A stretch of 24,940 bases of DNA from Reticulitermes lucifugus (Eukaryota > Arthropoda > Insecta > Blattodea > Rhinotermitidae). The notes under the pieces were generated by a model. The model did no database searches and was not told the DNA's origin. It worked only from the letters and a program-made list of their open reading frames with translations. Below are positions 1-8,236 of this stretch, in pieces. The stretch's first letter is position 1. The number at the start of each line of letters is the position of its first letter. The translations under genes were made by a program, and so were the position numbers. Location: contig JAKCWW010005519.1 in the NCBI GenBank assembly GCA_026260175.1, positions 331 to 25,270 on the forward strand, in the 5' to 3' direction.

Positions 1-285
1 CCCACAACTGTACTACAAGCGGTTTTCGCGCGGCATTCAAATTTCGGGAACTTTTGGGTTGCACCACGTATTTCACCTGTCTCTACAACTTTTGTTCAAA
101 ACATTTTTCGCCCCAACAGACATCTAGTGAGTTATGCTCAACATGCAAGCAGAAACCCATGCGGTCTTCAAACAGTATCCTTTATAGTTGTTGGACTTTA
201 TGCAAAACTGGAATGTGTTAACATCTTTCAGGGAAACTACCCAACATCAAATGTCATTAAAATTGACACAGCAGCTGTTAAGTAA
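1..285 (+). other. Unidentified open reading frame cut by the left edge
   Basis: Frame 1 is open from the first base to a TAA at 283-285, giving 94 sense codons with no ATG near the start, so it would be the end of something longer. The product ends NVIKIDTAAVK. The first 130 bases have more CpG than the following DNA. I see no domain. It could be the tail of a coding exon or of a transposon-derived frame. A TTTCAG at 226-231 and an AA|GTAAGT at about 282-287 also bracket a 52-base open stretch, so an internal exon is an alternative reading. The chance of a random 94-codon frame in AT-rich DNA is small but not negligible. Confidence 0.25.
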
Positions 286-2071
286 GTGTCAGAAATACTC
301 TGTTTACACATGACATCTGTCTACCGCCCACATGTATGTACATGATGCCATAGGCAGGACCTTGCTAATCATGCAGACAACAGCTGGATGGTATGGCTAT
401 TGCAGGAAGATGAAAATACTTTGATTGTGCACAGTGAATACGTATCATTACACTTACAGCTTTCCAAAATTCACTGAGTTTTATGAAAATATTACCTGAG
501 GATCTGAGAATATCTGTTTATTCAAAAACCTTTTCTTGCAGAGAAATGCCCATCTAGATATGCCAAACATGTATTCAGATCCCTCAGAAATGCAGAACTT
601 AAATGGAATTAAAGGTGATGACGGCAAGATTTCCCCTACCCCATACCATACCGCATTACGCTACATATAGGAAGTCTAACCACGTCAAACTGCACAATTT
701 TTATGTGCTAGGTGTGAGCTCGGATGACACAGCGCAGTGTAGGTAAGTGGAATTCCGGCATATATCAGTGTGTTCTGGGCTGGTCAAACACACTCCTGGG
801 TTAAAGAGCTGAAATAAGTTAAATAATTTAATGCAAAAACCAACAATTTGCAAACTGCTATAATTATCAATTATACAGTTTCTGCCCTAATCACTTCCTT
901 ATCTACAGTTGTAATGTCAATTGCATTGCAGCTATATCTTTTCTTCTCATTATTTGGTTGTTGATATGTGGTCTGTCACAGTGGATAATACTCTGAAATT
1001 AATCAAACTGAGTACCACATTTTTACAGCCCTTCTTCTCATTTTGTTTGTAATTTGGTGTTGAGTGACTTAGTAGACATACCATATATATATGTTGTTTA
1101 AAAGGTAAGTTCCTTAATTTAGAATACAGCAGTGTCTGATGGAATCTCAACTCAGTACCTTGAACATCAAACAGCACATACATTATCGACACAGACCAAC
1201 CCAATAGTAACACTCAGCAAGTACTGACCACAGAAGGCATAATTGAAATAAACTGACAATAACACTAGCCCTTTGAGATGGTTGCCATACTTCCACATTT
1301 TACTGTATGTCCTGTTCACAAATGGGTGCTGCACCAGCACAATTTCTGTTGCAACTGATGCGGCCACTCTCTCTCTCACCGCCACACGTCAACCTCTGAA
1401 TGCTGCTCCAGTACATTACGATACCCTAAAGTGCAGGCCAGATGTACATGTTGTATACTTTGATTAAACATGCAATGCCATACAGGTACAGCAGTACATA
1501 CTTTCAAATAATTCAAATTTACATTGCTTTCTTAATTCTTTAACAATTTTAAAAATAATATAATTTTGAAATGCAAAATACAAAATACTGATTTTTTAAA
1601 TACACGTTACTAGGCAAAAAACTGGATTCTTTTTACTATGGCCAGCAGATGCCCAAGTTAACTGATGGGCCCATCTCAAATGGGTTAACACAATTACAGG
1701 AAATGATGCAACTAGCCCAAAAGCCTAATTAACAACTGTGCCAGTCTGCAAATTATTGGTCTTTAAATTTAAAGTTCCAATGTAGTTGAATTATTTAACA
1801 AAACCTTGAGGTTTTAATAAGTATTAACAGGATAATGTACATCTAAATTATTGCAATAATATGTAAACTGTAACAGCTTATGCATGTGTATAGCCGAGGA
1901 TCTCTTACGTGAACTGTCCTGTGCTGTATAGTGATGATTCTGCCATATGTCAATCTATGCTACACAAATGTTTCTCAAATTTACACATATTTAATTCAAA
2001 AATAAGTCACTAGGAAAGTGTGTCTACCTGTCAGTTGACAATATTAGTTTTTATTCTTTAAACTTTGCAGA
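286..2071. other. Gene-less stretch
   Basis: AT-rich sequence with many stops in all frames. I see no conserved exon, RNA gene or intact repeat. It may contain introns of the gene that starts at 5228 on the - strand, whose later exons I could not place. Confidence 0.5.
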
Positions 2072-2317
2072 CAACAAAGCCTTCAAAACTGCTACCTGTA
2101 CAAGCTGATGAAGTTCACAATACAACAACAAACTGGCCTAGCAAAATGCTCTACACTTCTGTTCACAAAGTCCTTGATTCAAGTCTGGGCCAAAACACAA
2201 GTTATTCTGATTGAAGATTTCTGTGGTTCTCCTCAGCTCCTCAAAGCAAACGCCAGTGTAGTATCTCAACTACACAACTACTTCCAAATCATTTTCAGCT
2301 CATCCATCGCCCTATAA
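2072..2317 (+). other. Possible terminal exon, unidentified
   Basis: A pyrimidine-rich tract followed by TTTGCAG gives a good 3' splice site just before this stretch. One frame is then open for about 81 codons to a TAA at 2315-2317, with an internal ATG at 2108. A second frame is open for about 46 codons from the same acceptor. I recognise no domain in either. No matching upstream exon was found, so this is only a candidate; a chance open frame is quite possible. Confidence 0.15.
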
Positions 2318-2738
2318 CTCGACCCTGTGTAGTCTGAGTTACTGACTGAAAAGAAATTTAACCAAATTTCCAGATGGTGAAAACTTTCATTCAGTGTTTT
2401 TTAAACTTATATACTTGTATTTCTTTCACTCTTCCTTTAATCACATAAGCCAAAAATTCAGTTGCAAGGCTGACAATGAACTGACTAGGCACTCCCAGTA
2501 GCAGCAAAACGCAGCCTCTCAGTCACACTTTGCCTCACAGCCATAGGTTGTATGCTGTATATGCCTACAGTGAAAGCTAACCACCACAAAAATATGACAA
2601 AGTTATATTAATTTTAACTGTATTTATGTTCATCAAGTGCTTTGTACCAACTTATATCTTTTATTTACATCACACTTAGAAAATAAATTAATAAAACACT
2701 ACCTTCAATGTAATAACATAAAATTTTGAACAAGATAT
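2318..2738. other. Gene-less stretch
   Basis: No coding, RNA or repeat signal that I can support. It leads into the Penelope-like remnant. Confidence 0.4.
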
Positions 2739-3500
2739 GTGGCTGATAGGTTCAATCTACAAGACTCCATAAAAACAGTGCAAATAATATTGCCGAAGAT
2801 TCCAATAAAAGACAAATATTTCCAAGACACACCCATCCTTGGAAAAAATAGCAGACTAATTATCCTTCAATTAAATTTAATTAAGACGAGACCATACATG
2901 GATCTAAGATATTCATCGGAAACCGATGACACACCCACACATAATTTTTGTACCTATCCCAAAGAACATAAAATAGCTGCACACAAATATTTGACAAGGT
3001 CAACCAATGCGAAAGAGGAAGAGAATATCAAAATACCATATCCATACTAAAATCTAATCATCCCTATCACAGACAAAGCAACTGTATAATAAAATACTGT
3101 TGTGTTCACACAGTCAGTCCAAGTCAAGAAAATCCAATTACAAAAAACAGCCACTTACGATCCCTTCACATATTTAGGTCTGGACATGAGAACAATCAAA
3201 AAAATGTTCTAAGACACAAATCTGAAATTAACATTCTGTACAAACAACTCGCTTCAGAAAATACTGAAACCTAAAAATACAACTCCAAGAAGTTTAACCA
3301 GTGGAATTCACAAACTCCATTTTCCCAAGTGCAACAAGGTACACACAGAACAAACCAGCTGAATTCTGAACGTCAAATATAATGCACACATCCAGTATAT
3401 TAGACATAAACAGATCCAGTACATACATCCCAATTAAATTCTGGATCCACAACCCACACTATGCAATACAGCAATTCTTACAGCACTATAAAAAACAACA
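2739..3500 (+). mobile_element. Penelope-like retroelement remnant (RT end plus GIY-YIG endonuclease)
   Basis: One reading frame carries the pieces in the expected order across several stop codons. First comes the segment after the reverse transcriptase core, DLRYSSETDDTPTHNF then KEHKIAAHKYL, matching the 'YRKPT.TDT.. H..KLAA..YL' stretch of Penelope-like elements. Next is FTYLGLDMRTIKKMF (about 3168-3210), then LKLTFCTNNSLQKIL, and from 3300 the GIY-YIG start SGIHKLHFPKCNKVHTEQTS, where intact copies have GIY..Y.GQT. Stops occur at 3051, after the KKMF block, and after EQTS. The Tyr of GIY is His here. All recognised blocks keep the same frame, so decay is mainly by substitution. The 5' part of the RT is missing. 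It is non-functional. Naming rests on remembered motifs, not on a search. Confidence 0.7.
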
Positions 3501-3634
3501 GACAAATTAGCAGATGCAGAAAATGGGGTGCTTATGAATATCTCATAAAACCTTTACATATATCTCTATAACAGAAACATCTTCTTTCAACAAAAAACAG
3601 CTGATGAGGAAAACAGTGCCCTTGATCATAACAA

Positions 3635-3999
3635 GGACATACCATTGTGTTTTGCAAATTAAATACCAAGGAATAATGCAGTCTACACAATTTGCAAAAC
3701 ACAAGAGAATATCCTTTGTTAAGTTACGTAGACTACATTACTTCTTGGTATTTAATTTGTGAAACACAATGGGATGTCCTCTGTTAAGTTGTGTAGACTG
3801 CATTGCTCCTTGGTATTTAATTCGTGAAACACAAGAGGACATCCTCTCTGAAGACTGTACTCACCAGTCAAGCTCATATCATCAACCGATACAAGAATGT
3901 TAAAAGCAAGGTGCTTAACTGCAATGCAAATATATATATTCTAATAAGCAATGTATTTTAAAATAGTTGTATAAACTGCACTACTCCTTGGTATTTAAT
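3635..3999. repeat. 65-bp tandem repeat with an inverted copy
   Basis: Two adjacent direct copies begin at ACACAA at 3699 and 3764, with a further start at 3829, so the period is 65 bases. Each copy contains CTTGGTATTTAAT and a TTAAGTT-GTAGACT block. Immediately upstream (about 3637-3690) the same unit is present inverted, with ATTAAATACCAAG, so the transcript or single strand could fold into a long hairpin. A further partial direct copy lies at about 3964-3999. The copies differ by scattered substitutions, so the array is not very recent. Confidence 0.8.
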
Positions 4000-4863
4000 C
4001 TCCTCACATTTGTACACCAATTACACTACGCATGTGTCAAATAACCCCCCCCCCTGGTATAAATATGTACCTTCACTGTCAGATATAAACCAGTGACCAC
4101 ATGACTACTACTTTTTCTGATCGCATTATCATGCATATTGATTAAAATTAAGATCATAAACATTAAAACATGAACCAATGTATACACCCTATTTACCAGT
4201 TACCAATTTACATACATATATGAATAGAGCAAACACCTTATAACTTGCTGCCTTACAGTATACCACAAGGTATCTATAGCACAACTACAAAAAACATGTC
4301 ATACCAAGTGCAGTTTGTCAACACAAATGAACGTACATAACCCCACCTGAAACCATAACAAATCTACAATTATGATTTACGTTATTTACGATATTACATT
4401 TTTATTGTTTCTGGTACATTATGAATTCTAAATAGTATAAAACGTTACACAACTGAAGTGCATAAAGCTAACTTCCATTACCATTTCAAACACATCAATA
4501 TTATGTACAGCTCTACACACTTTGGCATTTTTCATTCAAAAGTGTTACTGTATGTGTTATACAATCTCAGTGTGCCAATGAACAGGTTTTAAAAAATCAA
4601 CTTTAGGATGTAACCCCTGAGTATTCTTTAATAATAAATCTAAACATGTCGTGTTTTGAACAATATTAATAAACGTTATTATTGCTGAACTGTGTGCTTC
4701 TGATGTAAATTAACCTTGTCAAAAGTTAGGTTAAGTTCGCAGGTAACAGAAGCAGAACATGTTTCTGCGATCGAACAATCAAATCGTGTTTTGAAATAGC
4801 CAAAGCATTTCAAGTTTCAATAATAGTACTAGTTTTAGTAAATATAACACTGGTATATCCTAC
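4000..4863. other. Gene-less stretch, probable intron
   Basis: AT-rich with a run of C at about 4047-4055. If the exon ending at 4864 is real, this is the beginning of its downstream intron on the - strand. One short stretch (about 4755-4710, - strand) has splice-like borders but is open only in a phase that does not join the preceding exon. Confidence 0.4.
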
Positions 4864-5228
4864 CTCATCGCTGCTACCCAGGTTTTCTTTCCCACCATTC
4901 CTCTCATTTCCAATCTTGTTTTTGGTTGGCTCCTGAAATCACCGCAAGACCACTGAGCTCCACATATTCTTTGTTAAATTAAACGCCGTAATAATTCTTT
5001 ACATTTTATTTCTACTAAACAAGGAAGGATGCACTACAGGTTACAGCAATTCTTGAAGCCAAACACGACACGGCGTCAACGTTACACCCTCATCTTCCCG
5101 CAACGTATTCACATTCTACATTAATGTTTGTCGCATCAAACCAACGCATAACGCATTTTATAAATCCAAAATTTGTTCTAGTAGCAAAAAATATTACGTA
5201 CCTTTTCCTTTTTTGGTTTGTTGGGCAT
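4864..5228 (-). CDS. N-terminal exons of an unidentified lysine-rich protein
   Basis: On the - strand an ATG at 5228-5226 opens nine codons, MPNKPKKEK, ending at 5202 before a GTACGT donor. After a 269-base intron, TTTCAG at 4938-4933 accepts a 23-codon exon (4932-4864) that stays in phase 0 and reads EPTKNKIGNERNGGKENLGS then SDE, ending at a GTAGGA donor. The joined 32 residues are Lys/Asn/Glu-rich with no hydrophobic core, which suggests a disordered, possibly nuclear, N-terminus. Matching phase across two good splice sites and a promoter-like region upstream argue for a real gene. I do not recognise the family. Later exons should lie at lower coordinates or outside the window; I could not place them. 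A chance pairing of splice-like sites remains possible. Confidence 0.5.
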
Positions 5229-5579
5229 TTTTCTGTGTTTTATAGCATGAAGACAAAACACCACCACTTACAATCTTAAAGTACACCACCATTGGTTGAT
5301 TTAGTCACGTGGCCATATCTAAGAGGTCATGAATGTGAGGAATAATAAGGTTCTATAAAAATGGAGCCGACTTGTCGTAGTGAGATGCAACCATTTTACG
5401 AAGGTACATTAATACGACAATTTAACATAAATGTTCACCACGCGCTGTAGCTGAAATGTTATCAAAGACAGTCTGTCATTTTCCTGGTATGTTCGGTGTA
5501 ATTGTGCCTTACAAATCTTATCCATATCTACGTTCCAGAACTTCGTCCCAGGCTCCGAAATTGGGGAAAGTCATCACCC
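5229..5579. promoter_or_regulatory. Putative divergent promoter region
   Basis: Upstream of the - strand gene there is an inverted CCAAT (ATTGG at 5291-5295, about 63 bases before its ATG) and a CACGTG E-box at 5306-5311. A TATAAAA on the + strand at 5354-5360 could serve a + strand transcript. The stretch from about 5360 to 5760 has more CpG than most of the window. Being between a - strand start and the + strand Dnal1 gene, it may work in both directions. These are short motifs and could be chance. Confidence 0.35.
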
Positions 5580-5593
5580 GTTACCTTGGTAAC
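5580..5593. promoter_or_regulatory. RFX-type X-box, perfect palindrome
   Basis: GTTACCTTGGTAAC fits the RFX consensus RYYNYY-N1-3-RRNRAC on both strands, with a two-base spacer. RFX factors switch on ciliary genes in animals, including axonemal dynein parts. Dnal1 is the next + strand coding gene (start codon 2.5 kb downstream), which makes this site a sensible regulator if Dnal1 has a 5' untranslated exon here. The motif is read directly; its use is inferred. Confidence 0.45.
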
Positions 5594-5851
5594 AAATAAT
5601 AAACAACGTGGAGTCTCAACACCAACTGACTGAAAAATCTGTGTTACGGTTTCGAATTGGTGTATAACATGGAAGCGCGTACTGGCACCATATATACTAT
5701 CCATACATGACACTGAAATGTTGTTCCGTAGAAGCACCTGCTTTCTGTTCGCTACAGTTAATGACCAGACACAAATATCATGTTAACATAGTAGCTTCAG
5801 CTTTAGATCCTGACATTGGCAAATATAATAGAACAAAATAACGTCAAGAAG
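5594..5851 (+). other. Possible 5' untranslated exon of Dnal1
   Basis: A strong donor, AAG|GTAAGC, sits at 5849-5856 on the + strand, shortly downstream of the X-box. Joined to the acceptor at 8087 it would add a 5' exon to Dnal1. In the frame of the Dnal1 start codon this exon has a stop (TAG at 5804) and no later ATG, so it would be non-coding and leave ATG 8091 as start. Several unrelated ATGs lie in it, which counts somewhat against it. The start of the exon is not visible. Confidence 0.25.
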
Positions 5852-5992
5852 GTAAGCCACGGTACAGAGCGTGTCAACCCATCTCTGTTCCTCCCGACAA
5901 AGGCATAGTCTTTGTCCAGTTCTGATAGAACACGCAACGAATATATGGTCATAGTCAGCAGGAAACCACAAATCCTCATAAAAATTAAATAG

Positions 5993-6536
5993 AATGTCAA
6001 TGGTAACATTAAAAAATTCAAAGCTGCTCTGAAAAAATTTTTGTACACAAATTCATTTTATACAAGAGGAGTACTTTGAACAATCATGACATGCATCAAA
6101 ATTCCTTATTATATTGGTATCAATTTTAAGGCTCGGTTTTGTACACTATATCAATATCCTTTGGTTATCTATTACGAACTAATCCTATTTCACTGTAACA
6201 CCTGAGGGCTTTTTTATGTATTATATTTATATACTTACTATTATTTGTGTTTTATCGTAAGACTCATTCGGTATTATGCTTATTGTGATTATAATGAAAA
6301 GTTCTGGTCATATATTACGAACTAATCCCATTTTACTGTAAAACCTGTGGGCTTCTTTATGTATTATATTTATAAACTTACTATTATTGTATTCACTCAC
6401 TTAACCACTTAACTAACTTACTATTATTGTGTTTTATTGTAAGACTCATTCTGTATTATGCTTATTGTTATTATAATGACAAGTTCTGTATCCACCTCGG
6501 CGGATATCTGGAATACTGAATAAATGAATGAATGTT
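5993..6536 (+). mobile_element. 3' end of a non-LTR retrotransposon with duplicated 3' UTR
   Basis: The frame 5993-6063 reads NIKKFKAALKKFL then TNSFYTRGVL and a stop. This resembles the last residues of many non-LTR reverse transcriptase ORFs ('IK.FK..LK.FLL...FYS..EF'). The following 470 bases are AT-rich and end at a short ATGA-type tandem (AATAAATGAATGAATG, about 6519-6534), a usual kind of LINE tail. Within this 3' UTR a block starting ATTACGAACTAATCC occurs at 6171 and again at 6314, 143 bases apart; the second copy has an extra ~37 bases around 6385-6420. The element is heavily 5'-truncated. The family is uncertain. Confidence 0.55.
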
Positions 6537-6774
6537 GTAAAGTACATCAAACCACACAAAATTAAAATATTACTGGCACAAAACATTTGAGCACTAATGA
6601 GAGGCACTGCTAGTAGCAAAAGATGCACTACCAAAAAACACAGATGAATAAAAGCAACACTTTTTAACGCGAAAACAAATATAATGACAGTAAGAATAAA
6701 GGCATATGATTTGCAGACATCTGATCTGTCTAAAATGAAATTTGGGTTAATGAAGTCATGAACTAGCATTATGG
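6537..6774. other. Gene-less stretch between LINE remnants
   Basis: No supported exon or RNA. Open frames on the - strand here have no recognisable domain. Confidence 0.4.
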
Positions 6775-7060
6775 AGCACAGTCCTTTTTGAAAAACAAAT
6801 AGTTTCTTAGCAGGTCAATAAATTCCTCACATTTTGTGGAACCTGACGATTCATTACCATGTTCACAGGAACCTGCCACCCACCAGTCCCTGTTGAGCCA
6901 ACTAATACTGTCCACACCTTTCAGTTGTTTCATTAACATCAAAGTTAATGTGATTCACCAAACCATACTGAGGTATTTCACGCGGTCTTTTTTGTATAGG
7001 ATTTCCAACCACGTTTGTATAGCTCGTCTCCTATGCATGCTACATGCCGTGCCCATCTCA
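6775..7060 (-). mobile_element. LINE 3' terminal fragment, copy 1
   Basis: Read on the - strand, pieces match the C-terminal end of an insect non-LTR element whose ORF ends in a block like 'Y.VLVGKPEGKRPLGRPR ... ALVN.VMNLRVP'. Visible are TNVVGNPIQKRPR and GGWQVPVNMVMNRQVPQN followed by stops and frame changes. The order is correct and both pieces are on the same strand, but the coding capacity is lost. The same family gives copy 2 just downstream and, probably, the RT fragment at the right edge of the window. Confidence 0.55.
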
Positions 7061-7249
7061 ATTCCCTTGAAATGTAAAGCTACTGATGCAATCTACCTGA
7101 AATATCATGGAATAATATACTCTTTCATTTAGTAACTACAACAGAAGTATAATGGGGTGAAGCACTCATCATCAGTGAATAAATTCTATGTCACAGATGA
7201 GACCAGTTACAAAAACCTTCATTAGAAGTGTGTACTAACAAATTAACTC
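7061..7249. other. Spacer between LINE fragments
   Basis: AT-rich sequence separating the two related - strand fragments; nothing else seen. Confidence 0.4.
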
Positions 7250-7482
7250 CACAGGGCACCTAGACAAGAAAATTCCTGCATTTTATGGAACCGGATGGTT
7301 GCTGTTCACAAGAGCCCCCCACTGGTCCCTATCCTAAGCCCAATTAACCCAGTCCAGCTTTTAAGATCCATTTTAATATTATTCTCACAAGCGGTCACTT
7401 TCCTTCAGGTTTCTCCATCAAACCTTGTATGTATTTCTCTCTTCCCCCATGCATGCCACATGCCCCACCTACATCTTCTGTG
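7250..7482 (-). mobile_element. LINE 3' terminal fragment, copy 2
   Basis: On the - strand, frame pieces read VGHVACMGEERNTYKV, a stop, then WRNLKES; after a shift NNIKMDLKSW; then DRDQWGALVNSNHPVP, a stop and NAGIFL. This is the same order as in the C-terminus of the element ('WAGHVARMGEER..YKVLVGKPEGKRPLG...WEDNIKMDL...DW..LAQDRD.WRALVN'). Stops, shifts and a small deletion between KMDL and DW make it a dead copy. It is clearly related to copy 1 about 450 bases upstream. Confidence 0.65.
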
Positions 7483-8087
7483 ATTTTATCACCCAAATAA
7501 TATTTGGTGAGGAGTACAAATCATGAAGCACCTCACTGCAATATTCAAAGTGTGTACTAGAATATCAACACTTTATGCAAGTGTTTACAGGAGATGCACC
7601 AGTTATTCCATTTACTTTCAGCATTCTCATATGTGGCTTGGAGTACAAAAAACAACTATCCCTTTCCCTTTTTTAAGTGGCTTTAGGCACTGTTCTATTA
7701 AATTATATTACAGCGGAGATGTGATCGTGGGACTTGAACAGGACCCAAAGAATGAACTTCTGCGATTTTGTCACGGCCATGAATTGTCCTAATTATCTAG
7801 TCTTGTATAGGTTTTCATGAAGTGTACAGCACCTGAAGTGATTTGATGTCGGGCAAAGAGTTCTTTGCTGTTACGTCCATTGTAATGTCACATCTCACAG
7901 AAGAAAAGAACCCACATTTACACATGCTAAAATAAGAAGTAATCATATACCTTGGTCAAGAAATTACTTTTGTCTCTTACCTTGTAAATCCTTTGTATGA
8001 AAGCTGGTCTTCACTCTTTACACAATTACATTATATGGGAATTTTGTCGAAAATGTTATGACAGTCATTTTTGCTGCTACATTTCAG
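7483..8087. other. Gene-less stretch before the first Dnal1 coding exon
   Basis: No supported gene. It ends in the pyrimidine-rich tract and TTTCAG acceptor (AG at 8086-8087) of the first Dnal1 coding exon, so it is probably the end of a 5' intron. Confidence 0.5.
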
Positions 8088-8090
8088 TCC

Positions 8091-8236
8091 ATGGCCACAT
8101 CAATAAAAGAGGCCTTAAGAAGATGGGAAGAAAAATATGGAATAAGTGCAACAGAAGCTACAGAAGTTCAGTTGTGTTTTCAGTGGCCACCCATTGAAAA
8201 AATGGATAATTCCTTAGCAGCATTAGTTAAGTGCGA
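8091..8236 (+). CDS. Dnal1: Dnal1 coding exon 1
   Basis: Encodes residues 1-48 plus two bases of Glu49. The acceptor CATTTCAG ends at 8087, so the transcript enters at 8088 with TCC just before the ATG. The donor is GA|GTAAGT. It holds the N-terminal helix [13 protein letters not shown] and [10 protein letters not shown] before the first repeat. Confidence 0.93.

Noticed and set aside
497..600. - strand open stretch ending before a GTAATA donor
   Set aside because: No convincing acceptor, no recognisable residues, and the opposite strand is equally open over part of it.
3635..3840. Repeats considered as a CRISPR array
   Set aside because: Units are contiguous with no unique spacers, one is inverted, and the context is eukaryotic.
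4710..4760. Short - strand stretch with acceptor- and donor-like borders, considered as third exon of the gene starting at 5228
   Set aside because: It is open only in a phase that does not fit the phase-0 end of the preceding exon.
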